Part shown: one piece after another, positions 7,938-15,542 of the stretch
Layout: the number at the start of each line of letters is the position of its first letter
Numbering within the stretch: position 1 is the stretch's first letter
Assembly (NCBI GenBank): GCA_023399455.1
Contig: JAEWPN010000087.1
Location: 1 to 18,424, forward strand
Source: Bacillota bacterium
GTDB taxonomy: Bacteria > Bacillota > Clostridia > Lachnospirales > Lachnospiraceae
DNA length: 18,424 bases
Reading direction: 5' to 3'
The notes under the pieces: model-generated
The model's input: only the letters and a program-made list of their open reading frames with translations
Database searches by the model: none
What the model was told of the DNA's origin: nothing
Program-made: the position numbers and the translations under genes

Positions 7938-8855
7938 TTACAAAAGCACCTGATAATACTGAATCAATGTATTCATTGTATTTGTCATCGGTATTTTGGA
8001 AGGATAAGCGAAGCCGATTTGACGTTTCGGAACTTTGTGCCCCAGCTTTAATTCGCGCAAGGTTCCGTTTTTTAAATCTTCTTTTACGAAATCTCCGATA
8101 ACGCAGGCGATACCCAGTCCGGCTCTGGCAAATTCGATGGACAAGTCCATATTGTTCACTTCGATGATGTTTTTAAGTGTAAGCCTTTGTTCAGATAAAA
8201 AGGTATCTGCGTGCTTTCTCGATATGTTCTCTTTATCAAGCATGATAAAAGAAGCTTCTTTAAAAAGTTTCTCATTTTCATAGGACTCCCCTTTGTTTTT
8301 ATAAGAATATGGCGCTAAATAGGTGTCTGTAGCGACGAAAATATCTTCTATCGTTTTGACGGGAAGATAGGAGACCATGGACGAATTAGATATTTCTTTA
8401 GGAGGGATGCCCACAAGTCCGATATCTATTGCTCCGCTTTTCAACTCGGAAATCGTCTCGAAGGTGGACTGGCAGGAGATGGTAATTTTTATATTAGGAT
8501 TTCCTGCAATAAAATCCTTCAAAAGGGGAAGGAGGATGTATTTGCAAAGAGTAGTACTGACTCCGATGGAAAGAGGGCTGATACCCTGTGAGGTGGATGA
8601 GCGCAGCATTTCCTCACCCGAGTGCAGAGCGAGCATGGCATTTTCTACGTGTTTATAAAGTATTTCTCCTTCAGCCGTCAGGGTCACGCCTCGGGAGGAG
8701 CGATGAAAAAGCATCACATTTAAGCCTTCCTCAAGTTTGGAGATGGACTTGCTGATAGCCGGCTGGCTGATATATAATTTTTTGGCGGCAACTGAGAAGT
8801 TGCGGCAATTGGCTACTTCATAAAATATTTGATATAAATTGAGATTTTGCTCCAT
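7938..8855 (-). CDS. LysR-type transcriptional regulator, likely controlling leuCD and/or ilv genes
   Basis: A 305-residue regulator. Residues 1-65 are the LysR winged helix-turn-helix (F-S-V-A-A-K-K-L-Y-I-S-Q-P-A-I-S-K-S-I-S at 20-39, then K-L-E-E-G-L and L-F-H-R). Residues about 90-295 are the two-lobed inducer-binding domain. The ATG at 8855 begins M-E-Q-N-L-N-L-Y-Q-I-F, as expected for the family; AGAAAGG lies 14 bases upstream, a long spacing, and an alternative in-frame ATG further upstream has no site. It is divergent from leuC across a 189-base region with a T-N11-A palindrome at its own -35 box, the classical arrangement for an autoregulated LysR protein that also controls the divergent gene. 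It ends 39 bases from ilvC. By analogy with IlvY the inducer could be a pathway intermediate, but the sequence does not show which. Confidence 0.9.
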   Translation of the reverse strand: MEQNLNLYQIFYEVANCRNFSVAAKKLYISQPAISKSISKLEEGLNVMLFHRSSRGVTLTAEGEILYKHVENAMLALHSGEEMLRSSTSQGISPLSIGVSTTLCKYILLPLLKDFIAGNPNIKITISCQSTFETISELKSGAIDIGLVGIPPKEISNSSMVSYLPVKTIEDIFVATDTYLAPYSYKNKGESYENEKLFKEASFIMLDKENISRKHADTFLSEQRLTLKNIIEVNNMDLSIEFARAGLGIACVIGDFVKEDLKNGTLRELKLGHKVPKRQIGFAYPSKIPMTNTMNTLIQYYQVLL

Positions 8856-8921
8856 AATATGCGATAGTACCTTTCTTTTTTGTGCCATCGGATTACTAAT
8901 ACAAAAGAATGAATAATAGTA

Positions 8922-8950
8922 ATTATAACATTGCATTAGTATAACCACAA
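8922..8950 (-). promoter_or_regulatory. Promoter of the LysR gene
   Basis: On the minus strand TTGTGG (8950-8945), 17 bases and a perfect TATAAT (8927-8922), preceded by TGT as an extended -10. Transcription would start near 8915, giving a leader of about 60 bases. The -35 lies inside the palindrome at 8941-8955, which points to autorepression. Confidence 0.55.
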
Positions 8951-8955
8951 GTTAT
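8941..8955. promoter_or_regulatory. LysR-type binding site (T-N11-A palindrome)
   Basis: ATAAC-CACAA-GTTAT is a perfect 5-5-5 palindrome containing T-N11-A (8942-8954), the general LysR recognition pattern. It overlaps the -35 box of the LysR gene and lies about 50 bases upstream of the predicted leuC start of transcription, where a recognition site is expected. Confidence 0.55.
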
Positions 8956-8960
8956 TAAAA

Positions 8961-9000
8961 CTATGAATATATACTATTTTTCAAAATAGAATATTCATGG
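8961..9000. repeat. Nested 40-base inverted repeat upstream of leuC
   Basis: The outer arms 8961-8970 and 8991-9000 pair over 10 bp (one G-T wobble), and the inner arms CTATTTT (8974-8980) and AAAATAG (8983-8989) pair perfectly over 7 bp. Three bases on one side and one on the other separate the two levels. It ends directly before a TAGAAT -10-like box, so it probably acts as DNA: an activation or repression site of the LysR regulator. Confidence 0.5.
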
Positions 9001-9006
9001 TAGAAT
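8978..9006 (+). promoter_or_regulatory. Possible leuC promoter
   Basis: TTTTCA (8978-8983), 17 bases and TAGAAT (9001-9006). The weak -35, buried in the nested inverted repeat, is what one expects of an activator-dependent promoter. TACAAT at 9010-9015 is an alternative -10. Confidence 0.35.
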
Positions 9007-9044
9007 TATTACAATAATAGATTATTTTTAGGAGGAATGATACG

Positions 9045-10310
9045 ATGGGAATGACGATGACCCAGAAGATTCTGGCAGCACATGCTGGACTCGATAAAGT
9101 GGAAGCCGGGCAACTGATAGAGGCTGATTTGGATTTGGTGCTCGGCAACGACATTACGAGTCCTGTTGCAATTAAAGAAATGGAAAAAATGAAAGTAAAC
9201 GGCGTTTTTGATAAGGATAAAATTGCGCTGGTGCCGGACCACTTCGTGCCTAACAAGGATATTAAATCTGCGGAGCATTGTAAGTGCGTGAGGGAATTCG
9301 CATACCGCAATGACATTACGAATTACTTTGAAGTAGGAGAGATGGGCATCGAACATGCGCTTTTGCCGGAAAAAGGACTTACCGTTGCCGGAGATGTTAT
9401 TATCGGCGCTGACTCTCATACGTGTACCTACGGCGCTCTCGGCGCATTTTCCACAGGTGTGGGAAGTACGGATATGGCGGCAGGTATGGCTACCGGAAAA
9501 GCGTGGTTTAAAGTTCCATCGGCAATCAGGTTCCATGTAATTGGTAAAATGTCCAAGTGGGTCAGCGGCAAGGATGTTATCTTACATATTATAGGGATGA
9601 TCGGCGTAGACGGCGCACTTTATAAGTCCATGGAATTTACAGGAGAGGGTATTGCGAATCTTTCTATGGACGATAGATTTACAATTGCGAACATGGCAAT
9701 CGAAGCGGGTGGTAAGAATGGAATCTTTCCTGTCGACGATCTTGCAATCGCATATATCAAGGAGCATTCTAAAAAGCCGTATACTATTTATGAAGCGGAT
9801 GAGGATGCGGTTTATGATGAAGAATATACTATCGACTTAAGCGTCTTAAGACCTACCATTGCGTTTCCCCATCTTCCCGAAAACACAAAGACTATCGACG
9901 ATATTAAAGAGGATATTGCAATCGATCAGGTAGTCATTGGGTCCTGCACTAACGGTAGATTAGATGATCTGCGCATTGCGGCGGAAGTGTTCGAGGGAAG
10001 ACATGTGAAAAAGGGAATGCGCTGTATTATCATTCCCGCGACGCAGGCTATTTATATGCAGGCTATGGAGGAAGGGCTTTTGAAAACTTTTATTGAGGCG
10101 GGAGCAGTTGTCAGTACCCCTACCTGCGGTCCTTGCCTTGGCGGTTACATGGGAATCCTTGCGGAGGACGAGAGGTGTGTTTCCACTACAAATCGTAATT
10201 TCGTAGGCCGCATGGGACATGTGAAGTCGGAAATCTATCTTGCGAGCCCTGCGGTGGCGGCAGCCAGCGCGATTGAAGGTAAGATTTCCTATCCATGCCG
10301 TTTGCAGTAA
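9045..10310 (+). CDS. leuC: 3-isopropylmalate dehydratase, large subunit
   Basis: A 421-residue aconitase-superfamily protein which, with LeuD, converts 2-isopropylmalate to 3-isopropylmalate in leucine synthesis. It contains the substrate and active-site segment [11 protein letters not shown] (121-131) and the three [4Fe-4S] ligands Cys301 (G-S-C-T-N-G-R), Cys361 and Cys364 (T-C-G-P-C-L-G-G). The length of about 420 fits the split large subunit common in Clostridia and archaea, not the ~465-residue enterobacterial type. Related dehydratases (homoaconitase, methylmalate-type) share this fold; the LysR and ilv context supports leucine. AGGAGG lies 9 bases before the ATG. The oxygen-sensitive cluster suits an anaerobe. 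leuD follows after 54 bases. Confidence 0.93.
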   Translation: MGMTMTQKILAAHAGLDKVEAGQLIEADLDLVLGNDITSPVAIKEMEKMKVNGVFDKDKIALVPDHFVPNKDIKSAEHCKCVREFAYRNDITNYFEVGEMGIEHALLPEKGLTVAGDVIIGADSHTCTYGALGAFSTGVGSTDMAAGMATGKAWFKVPSAIRFHVIGKMSKWVSGKDVILHIIGMIGVDGALYKSMEFTGEGIANLSMDDRFTIANMAIEAGGKNGIFPVDDLAIAYIKEHSKKPYTIYEADEDAVYDEEYTIDLSVLRPTIAFPHLPENTKTIDDIKEDIAIDQVVIGSCTNGRLDDLRIAAEVFEGRHVKKGMRCIIIPATQAIYMQAMEEGLLKTFIEAGAVVSTPTCGPCLGGYMGILAEDERCVSTTNRNFVGRMGHVKSEIYLASPAVAAASAIEGKISYPCRLQ

Positions 10311-10337
10311 AAGGTTTATTGATAGAAGATTAAAAAG

Positions 10338-10351
10338 CTGCCGAAAGGCAG
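10338..10351 (+). other. GNRA-loop hairpin in the leuC-leuD spacer
   Basis: CTGCC-GAAA-GGCAG is a 5-bp stem capped by a GAAA tetraloop, 3 bases before the leuD ribosome binding site. No T-run follows, so it is not a terminator. It may stabilise the processed transcript or tune leuD translation. Confidence 0.45.
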
Positions 10352-10364
10352 AATGGAGGAATAT

Positions 10365-10853
10365 ATGAAATCAGCAAAAGGAACAGTTTTTAAATATGGA
10401 GACAATGTGGATACGGATGTTATCATTCCGGCAAGATATCTGAACTCTTCCGATCCGTCCGAGCTTGCAACACACTGTATGGAGGATATCGACAAGGAGT
10501 TTATTAAGAATATAAAAAAAGGAGATATCATCGTGGCGGACAAAAATTTCGGCTGCGGTTCCTCCAGAGAACATGCTCCGATAGCGATAAAAGCAGCTGG
10601 GATAAGCTGCGTAATCGCGGAGACCTTCGCAAGAATCTTTTACCGCAATGCGATCAATATCGGACTTCCCATTATCGAGTGTCCCGAGGCTTCCAAGGGA
10701 ATTGAGGCTGGAGATGAAGTTGAAGTGAACTTCGATACCGGTGTTATTACCAATCTGACGAAGGGGACAGCATTCCAAGGTCTGGCTTTTCCTGAGTTCA
10801 TGCAGAAGATCATAGCTTCGGAAGGGTTGATTAATTACATTAACAATAGATAG
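10365..10853 (+). CDS. leuD: 3-isopropylmalate dehydratase, small subunit
   Basis: A 162-residue swivel-domain partner of LeuC. It shows [10 protein letters not shown] (13-22), the loop Y-L-N-S-S-D (25-30), which in this family helps set substrate choice, and [12 protein letters not shown] (61-72), which contacts the substrate carboxylates. The start at 10365 is preferred over the in-frame ATG at 10353 because GGAGG (10355-10359) overlaps the earlier ATG and lies 5 bases before the later one. Its stop codon is only 5 bases from the stop codon of the opposing histidine phosphatase gene. Confidence 0.93.
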   Translation: MKSAKGTVFKYGDNVDTDVIIPARYLNSSDPSELATHCMEDIDKEFIKNIKKGDIIVADKNFGCGSSREHAPIAIKAAGISCVIAETFARIFYRNAINIGLPIIECPEASKGIEAGDEVEVNFDTGVITNLTKGTAFQGLAFPEFMQKIIASEGLINYINNR

Positions 10854-10858
10854 AACTT

Positions 10859-11650
10859 TTATAGCTGAAACGGCTCTGCAAAATATCCCGCTTGTGAAAC
10901 CGGTTCGTTGCCATCCCGCAGATGCGAGGTATCCCCTACCACCTGGCCACGGAAATACGCCTCGCCGGGTATCCTTTCTTCCGAAATGAGAACAGTAACT
11001 GAAGCAGGAGCAATGAAGAAATTCTGCCACAATAAAGTAGGCGCGATTCCTAACAGATATGACATCATTGCAAAGGTAACGCCCAGATGGCAGAAGATGA
11101 CGATAGTATCATCGCTGTAAGACTTCAAGAGCTTTGACGTACCGGCATCCTTTCCTGAATCGGGAGTAAGAGAAGAGACACCTGTCTCCTCCTTCGTTAT
11201 TCCGGTGCGGTATATCATGCCGTCCCTCACATAACCGTATTTTGCCAGGATACTGTCAAGCCCGCTGCATACTTCATCGAATGCGGGCTTCAGATCACTA
11301 TTGCTCCTCAAAACATCCGCTTCATGCCAATGGTCCTTATCATAGAACAACGGCTCCTTCGTCCAGTAAGAAGGCATGAAATCCCAAGGCACGCCGTGTC
11401 TTCCGGTAGTAGGATCGGTAATCGGATAATAAAACTCCCTAAGCCAATCATAAGTAACGGCCTGCCTATTCATGATATTTAAACTGCAGGAAGCAGTCTC
11501 CTGTGCCCGTCCAAGGGGAGAGCAGTAAAAATCCTTTACGTTCCAGCTGCTTACCCTCTTCGCAAGGAGCTTTGCTTCCCGCCAGCCCTTTTGTGTCAAA
11601 ATATCGTTCGCATAATCCGGATCTCCGTGTCTGATAAAAATAATTTTCAT
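10859..11650 (-). CDS. Histidine phosphatase family protein (phosphoglycerate mutase-like)
   Basis: A 263-residue protein of the RHG-histidine phosphatase superfamily. The N-terminus I-R7-H8-G9 holds the phosphorylated histidine; S-P-L-G-R-A-Q-E-T-A (44-53) is the conserved phosphate-pocket motif; C-H188-L-G is the second catalytic histidine, with Leu in place of the more usual Gly before it. These enzymes hydrolyse varied phosphate esters (sugar phosphates, alpha-ribazole phosphate, nucleotides), and the substrate cannot be read here. An insert at about 80-180 is longer than in small CobC/PhoE-like members. The ATG at 11650 is chosen because AAAGGA lies 8 bases upstream; a longer open frame extends to 11806 but has no recognisable domain there. 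The gene converges on leuD and is divergent from the TPR gene. Confidence 0.85.
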   Translation of the reverse strand: MKIIFIRHGDPDYANDILTQKGWREAKLLAKRVSSWNVKDFYCSPLGRAQETASCSLNIMNRQAVTYDWLREFYYPITDPTTGRHGVPWDFMPSYWTKEPLFYDKDHWHEADVLRSNSDLKPAFDEVCSGLDSILAKYGYVRDGMIYRTGITKEETGVSSLTPDSGKDAGTSKLLKSYSDDTIVIFCHLGVTFAMMSYLLGIAPTLLWQNFFIAPASVTVLISEERIPGEAYFRGQVVGDTSHLRDGNEPVSQAGYFAEPFQL

Positions 11651-11738
11651 AATGTTTATCCTTTCGTATGTTAGTAAAAATATTAGTAAAATATTATGCC
11701 ATTCGCATACCGTCTCATTACCGTCGTTTGACAAGGGC

Positions 11739-11767
11739 ATTATACTACAAATAGGAGAAATCAACAA
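11739..11767 (-). promoter_or_regulatory. Promoter of the histidine phosphatase gene
   Basis: On the minus strand TTGTTG (11767-11762), 17 bases and a perfect TATAAT (11744-11739). The leader would be about 80 bases and contains the A/T-rich direct repeat TTAGTAAAA (plus-strand reading, near 11671 and 11684). It supports the start at 11650 over the longer frame, which begins upstream of this promoter. Confidence 0.5.
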
Positions 11768-11790
11768 GGATGAGTTGAACTTCCGGCTTC

Positions 11791-11819
11791 TTCCCATATC
11801 CCCCAAAGTATGTTAAAAT
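11791..11819 (+). promoter_or_regulatory. Possible promoter of the TPR-DUF4037 unit
   Basis: TTCCCA (11791-11796), 17 bases and TAAAAT (11814-11819), preceded by TGT as an extended -10. The leader would be about 40 bases. It faces away from the phosphatase promoter. Confidence 0.4.
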
Positions 11820-11864
11820 ATCGATTGTAAATAGATCATGCATGAAAAAGGAGTAAAATCATAA

Positions 11865-12734
11865 ATGAATACCGAACAATTTTGGGGACATCTGGACAAC
11901 CTGTTTCAAAGAAACGAAATAGATAAAGTAGAGCCCTATCTGCTGGGGGAACTGGAAAAAGCCAAGGAAGCAGAAGATTATCCCGCATATATCGTAATCG
12001 GCAATGAGATGATCGGCTTTTACCGCAGCGTCTCTCAATTCAAAAAAGCCTTCGATATCGCGGAGGACGTCCTTTTACTTTTAGAAGAATTACAGCTGGA
12101 AAACAGCGAACACTTCGCCACAACACTTCTGAATGCGGCGACGGCTTATCGTGCGGCTGGCGAGTTAGGACCGGCATATAAATATTACTTGCAGGTGCTT
12201 CAGATATACGAGGGACTGCTTCCAAAAGACGATTACCGGTTCGCCGGACTTTACAACAATATGAGCATTTTGTTAGAGCAGATGAATGAGAACGAAAAAG
12301 CGGCGGAGCTTTCTAAGAAGGCGCTCTCTATCGTATGTGTTTTGGAAAACAGCGAAGCGGAACAGGCGACGACTTTAACGAATCTCGCACTTTTGTATTT
12401 CAAGATGAATAAGCCGGGAGAGGCTTCAAAAGCTTTGGAAGAAGCGCTGGGACTATTCGAAGCTACCGGAGGGGAGCAGACGGATGCCCATTACAGTGCG
12501 GCTCTTGCAGGAGTGGGGGAAGCATATTTCCGTATAGGAGATTATGAGAATTCCCTGCTCTCCTATGAGAAGGCTCTGTCTGAGGTAAAAAAGCATTTTG
12601 GGGAGAATCAAAGCTATGGCATACTATGCGAGAATTGCGCTGCAGTGTGCGAATGCTTGAAGGACAAGGAAAAAGCTGAATATTATAGAAAGAATGTGGA
12701 AGAAATTTATAGCAGAATTGGATTGCAGCAATGA
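11865..12734 (+). CDS. Tetratricopeptide-repeat protein, partner of the DUF4037 gene
   Basis: A 289-residue, all-helical, acidic protein. From about residue 80 it contains successive ~40-residue helix pairs of the TPR type with large gaps between repeats, as in kinesin-light-chain-like TPRs: A-T-A-Y-R-A-A-G-E-L-G-P-A-Y-K-Y-Y, then N-M-S-I-L-L-E-Q-M-N-E-N-E-K-A, then N-L-A-L-L-Y-F-K-M-N-K-P-G-E-A, then G-E-A-Y-F-R-I-G-D-Y-E-N-S. Such folds bind other proteins. No signal peptide or membrane segment is visible, so it should be cytoplasmic. AAAGGAG lies 11 bases before the ATG. The stop codon overlaps the ATG of the next gene (ATGA), so the two proteins are almost certainly made together and may act as a complex. 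No specific function is known to me. Confidence 0.8.
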   Translation: MNTEQFWGHLDNLFQRNEIDKVEPYLLGELEKAKEAEDYPAYIVIGNEMIGFYRSVSQFKKAFDIAEDVLLLLEELQLENSEHFATTLLNAATAYRAAGELGPAYKYYLQVLQIYEGLLPKDDYRFAGLYNNMSILLEQMNENEKAAELSKKALSIVCVLENSEAEQATTLTNLALLYFKMNKPGEASKALEEALGLFEATGGEQTDAHYSAALAGVGEAYFRIGDYENSLLSYEKALSEVKKHFGENQSYGILCENCAAVCECLKDKEKAEYYRKNVEEIYSRIGLQQ

Positions 12735-13711
12735 AAGGTTTAGAGTTATCGGAAAAATATTACCTTGTACATGGTAAAAAAATGTTAGAAGAAAAATTTC
12801 CCGAGGTCGCAAAACGGGCAGCCATTGGATTGGTGGGACAAGGTTCAGAATGCCTCGGCTTCGATGACGAGATTTCCATGGATCACGATTACGGCCCATC
12901 CTTTTGCATATGGCTGACCAAAGAAGATTATGAGGAATATGGCGGGAAAGTAGCTCGGGAATATGAAAGGCTTCCGGCGGATTTCGGCGGCGTGCAAGGA
13001 AGAATAGTGAGCGCTCACGGCAAAGGCAGAGTGGGGGTACACTCCATTCCTGATTTTTATTATGGGCTTATTGGTTGTGAAGATACTCCCGAAAGCAATA
13101 TGGAATGGCTGCGGATACCGGAGTCTGGGCTTTGCAGTGCGGTAAACGGTAAGGTGTTTATGGATCCCTTGGGGGAATTCAGCCGGATACGAAATGAACT
13201 GCTGGCATTTTATCCGGAGGATGTAAGACTCAAGAAAATAGCTGCAAGAGCGGCTGTTATGGCTCAGGCCGGACAATATAACTATGCAAGGGCCATGAAA
13301 AGGGGAGAGCATGTGGCAGCACAGCTTTCTCTGGACGAATTTACAAAAAGTACGATTTCTATGGTATATCTTCTGAATAAGAAATATACGCCTTTTTATA
13401 AATGGATGCACCGCGGGATGAAGGAACTTCCCATATTATCCGAAATCGGTGATATACTAAATCTCCTCGTCATGACGGAAGAACAGGCAGAAGCCTGGGG
13501 AAATACAAGGGCACAGGACTACTTATATGCGCTGAATACGAAGGATCAAAGAATCATTATCGTGGAAGCCATATGTAATCTGGTGCTTCAGGAACTTATC
13601 TCACAGGGACTTACAGTAGGTGAGGACAATTTTTTGGAAAATCATACGATGTACATTATGGAGAAAATAAAGGATCCGCATATCCGCGCCCTGCAGATTA
13701 TGGAAGGATAA
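12731..13711 (+). CDS. DUF4037-type nucleotidyltransferase-like protein
   Basis: A 326-residue protein resembling DUF4037 proteins, a branch of the nucleotidyltransferase (polymerase beta-like) fold. The diagnostic motif is G38-S39, 11 residues, then D51-H-D53, matching h-G-[GS]-x(9-13)-D-h-[DE]. These aspartates would bind the metal for NMP transfer to a protein, RNA or small molecule. The third carboxylate seen in many members is not obvious: the likely strand reads V-G-V-H-S-I, so activity may be altered. The C-terminal half (about 150-320) is helical, like the C-terminal part of antibiotic nucleotidyltransferases. The ATG overlaps the TPR stop codon and has no good ribosome binding site of its own, indicating translational coupling. 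Function is unknown; the TPR protein is the natural candidate for partner or target. It ends 78 bases before ruvA, which has its own promoter. Confidence 0.8.
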   Translation: MKGLELSEKYYLVHGKKMLEEKFPEVAKRAAIGLVGQGSECLGFDDEISMDHDYGPSFCIWLTKEDYEEYGGKVAREYERLPADFGGVQGRIVSAHGKGRVGVHSIPDFYYGLIGCEDTPESNMEWLRIPESGLCSAVNGKVFMDPLGEFSRIRNELLAFYPEDVRLKKIAARAAVMAQAGQYNYARAMKRGEHVAAQLSLDEFTKSTISMVYLLNKKYTPFYKWMHRGMKELPILSEIGDILNLLVMTEEQAEAWGNTRAQDYLYALNTKDQRIIIVEAICNLVLQELISQGLTVGEDNFLENHTMYIMEKIKDPHIRALQIMEG

Positions 13712-13713
13712 TG

Positions 13714-13742
13714 TTGCAAACATATGTTCGTCGTGATATACT
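13714..13742 (+). promoter_or_regulatory. ruvAB promoter
   Basis: TTGCAA (13714-13719), 17 bases and TATACT (13737-13742), with TGA directly before the -10 as in an extended -10. Initiation near 13749 gives a leader of about 40 bases to ruvA. A LexA-like palindrome sits in the spacer. Confidence 0.65.
13717..13730. promoter_or_regulatory. LexA (SOS/DinR) box in the ruvAB promoter
   Basis: CAAAC-ATAT-GTTCG matches the Gram-positive LexA consensus CGAAC-N4-GTTCG at 9 of 10 fixed positions (A for G at position 2). It lies between the -35 and -10 boxes, where bound LexA would block RNA polymerase. ruvAB is a classical SOS target, so sequence, position and gene agree. Confidence 0.75.
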
Positions 13743-13789
13743 TGATTTCATAAATATGAAATAAGAAACAAAAAACAGGAGAAGCGGAT

Positions 13790-14398
13790 ATGATAGCATA
13801 TTTAAAGGGTGAAATCGCAGATATTACAGAGGATAATCTTATTTTGGAAGCGAACAGCATCGGATATAATATTAAAATATCCTCAGGCACGGCAGGGATG
13901 CTGCCGGGAATCGGAGAGGAAGTGAAGATATATACCTATACCTGTGTGAGAGAGGATGCTTTTCTTCTGTACGGCTTTCTTACAAAGGATGATCTGGATA
14001 TATTTAAGAAGCTGATTACGGTAAACGGAATCGGCCCTAAGGGCGGCCTTGCAATCTTGTCTGTAATGAGTGCGGACAGCCTGCGGTTTGCTATCATCTC
14101 AGGGGATGTGAAGGAAATTTCCAAAGCTCCCGGAATTGGAAAGAAGACAGCCGAGAGGGTTATTCTCGACCTTCGGGATAAGGTTTCTATAGAAGATACC
14201 TTTGTGAATAAAAGCATGGGCGACGATCTTGGCGATGTATCGTCCGGCGATGCAAACATTAAAAACGAAGCGATTGAAGCGCTTACTGCATTGGGTTACT
14301 CTGCCTCCGAGGCGTTGAAGGCTGTAAAGCAGGTTACAGTTATGGAGGATATGGATACCGAGGATATCTTGAAGCAGGCGCTTAAGAAGATGTATTGA
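13790..14398 (+). CDS. ruvA: Holliday junction branch migration protein RuvA
   Basis: A 202-residue protein that binds four-way junctions and loads RuvB. Domain I (1-62) is the OB fold, starting M-I-A-Y-L-K-G and containing V-R-E-D-A-F-L-L-Y-G-F. Domain II has two helix-hairpin-helix motifs, V-N-G-I-G-P-K-G-G (about 78-86) and A-P-G-I-G-K-K-T-A-E-R (about 113-123). Domain III (about 155-202) is the small RuvB-contacting helical domain, joined by an acidic Gly/Asp/Ser linker. The ATG follows CAGGAGAAGC at good spacing. ruvB follows after 76 bases with a hairpin between them. Regulation is likely SOS through the LexA box upstream. No ruvC is adjacent, which is usual in Firmicutes. Confidence 0.97.
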   Translation: MIAYLKGEIADITEDNLILEANSIGYNIKISSGTAGMLPGIGEEVKIYTYTCVREDAFLLYGFLTKDDLDIFKKLITVNGIGPKGGLAILSVMSADSLRFAIISGDVKEISKAPGIGKKTAERVILDLRDKVSIEDTFVNKSMGDDLGDVSSGDANIKNEAIEALTALGYSASEALKAVKQVTVMEDMDTEDILKQALKKMY

Positions 14399-14409
14399 AG
14401 CAGGAGTCA

Positions 14410-14426
14410 CCGGGCATTCGTGCCGG
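14410..14426 (+). other. UUCG-loop hairpin in the ruvA-ruvB spacer
   Basis: CCGGGCA-TTCG-TGCCGG folds into a 6-bp stem with one bulged G. No T-run follows, so it is not a terminator. It precedes the 28-base block shared with the U32 leader (14450-14477) and may be part of the same element. Confidence 0.45.
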
Positions 14427-14449
14427 AGAAATTACCGTTTAGGCTCTTA

Positions 14450-14477
14450 CTTTGAAAGGAAAATGGTTATATAAATG
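14450..14477 (+). repeat. 28-base start-site block, copy 1 (ruvB)
   Basis: The block begins CTTTGAAAGGA and continues with ATGGTTATA, ending exactly in the ruvB ATG. It matches 16092-16119 at 23 of 28 positions without gaps. It includes the AAAGGA site, which is an unusually long way from the ruvB ATG (about 14 bases), and a tiny frame ATG-GTT-ATA-TAA (14463-14474) whose stop abuts the start codon. Confidence 0.5.
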
Positions 14478-15473
14478 GCAAGAAGAATGATAGAAACAAA
14501 CCTGACGGAAGAAGACATTAAGATCGAAGGCTCTCTCAGACCCCAGTGCCTTGCAGATTATATCGGACAGACAAAGGTGAAAGAAAATCTGAAGGTATAT
14601 ATAGACGCAGCCAAGCTTAGAAACGATTCCCTGGATCACGTATTGTTCTATGGGCCTCCTGGTCTTGGAAAGACTACCCTGGCCGGCATCATAGCATCGG
14701 AGATGGGCGTGAATATGAAGGTTACCAGCGGTCCTGCCATCGAGAAGCCAGGAGAAATGGCTGCAATTCTAAATAATTTACAGCCGGGTGATTTATTGTT
14801 TGTGGATGAGATCCACCGTCTGAACAGACAGGTGGAGGAAGTTCTCTACCCTGCGATGGAAGATTACGCCATAGATATTATAATAGGAAAGGGCGCCGCG
14901 GCACGGTCTATCCGTTTGGAGCTTCCAAAGTTCACTCTGGTGGGAGCGACTACAAGAGCGGGACTATTGACAGCTCCCCTGAGAGACCGTTTCGGCGTAA
15001 TTCACCGGTTGGAATTCTACTCCGTGGATGAACTTAAGGTTATTATCCTGCATTCCGCCCGGGTTTTGAAGGTGGCGATCGAAGAACAGGGAGCGGAGGA
15101 GCTGGCGAGGAGGAGCAGGGGAACGCCGCGGCTGGCTAACCGGATGCTTAAGCGGGTAAGAGATTATGCACAGATAAAGTACGACGGAATCATCACGGAA
15201 GAAGTGGCTAAGACAGCTTTGGATCTTATGGACGTGGACAGAATGGGACTGGATTATATAGACAGGAACATATTGATTACTATAATCGATAAGTTCAAGG
15301 GGGGGCCGGTGGGACTGGACACACTGGCGGCATCCATCGGTGAGGATGCGGGCACCCTGGAGGATGTATATGAGCCTTACCTTTTGAAAAACGGGTTTTT
15401 AAACCGTACACCGAAAGGAAGAACAGCTACAGATTTGGCATATCATCATTTAGGACTTGAAATTCCCTCTTAA
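14475..15473 (+). CDS. ruvB: Holliday junction branch migration DNA helicase RuvB
   Basis: A 332-residue AAA+ motor that drives branch migration with RuvA. Walker A is G-P-P-G-L-G-K-T (60-67), Walker B is L-F-V-D-E-I-H (D111-E112), sensor 1 lies in G-A-T-T-R-A-G (157-163) and the arginine finger is R170 in A-P-L-R-D-R-F-G. The C-terminal winged helix shows G-R-T-A-T near residue 320. The length is normal for the family. The start M-A-R-R-M-I-E-T-N is accepted because the other nearby ATG (14463) runs into a stop after three codons. The ribosome binding site is about 14 bases away, longer than usual and shared as a pattern with the U32 gene. Confidence 0.97.
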   Translation: MARRMIETNLTEEDIKIEGSLRPQCLADYIGQTKVKENLKVYIDAAKLRNDSLDHVLFYGPPGLGKTTLAGIIASEMGVNMKVTSGPAIEKPGEMAAILNNLQPGDLLFVDEIHRLNRQVEEVLYPAMEDYAIDIIIGKGAAARSIRLELPKFTLVGATTRAGLLTAPLRDRFGVIHRLEFYSVDELKVIILHSARVLKVAIEEQGAEELARRSRGTPRLANRMLKRVRDYAQIKYDGIITEEVAKTALDLMDVDRMGLDYIDRNILITIIDKFKGGPVGLDTLAASIGEDAGTLEDVYEPYLLKNGFLNRTPKGRTATDLAYHHLGLEIPS

Positions 15474-15542
15474 TATCTATATAATAAATATTGTGTAAAT
15501 TATGAATGTATTAGGGCATATTTTGTGTTAAGGGGTGAGGGA

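Noticed and set aside
10371..11030. Minus-strand open frame of 219 codons antisense to leuD and overlapping the phosphatase
   Set aside because: leuD and the phosphatase both carry clear family motifs in their frames. This frame is a shadow with Ser/Arg/Tyr-rich, non-globular composition.
10859..11806. Longer N-terminus for the histidine phosphatase (52 extra residues)
   Set aside because: The extension lies upstream of a good promoter (11739-11767), has no domain, and the RHG motif normally begins within about 10 residues of the start, as it does from 11650.
14410..14426. Terminator between ruvA and ruvB
   Set aside because: The hairpin is good but is not followed by a T-run, and ruvA and ruvB are normally co-transcribed.
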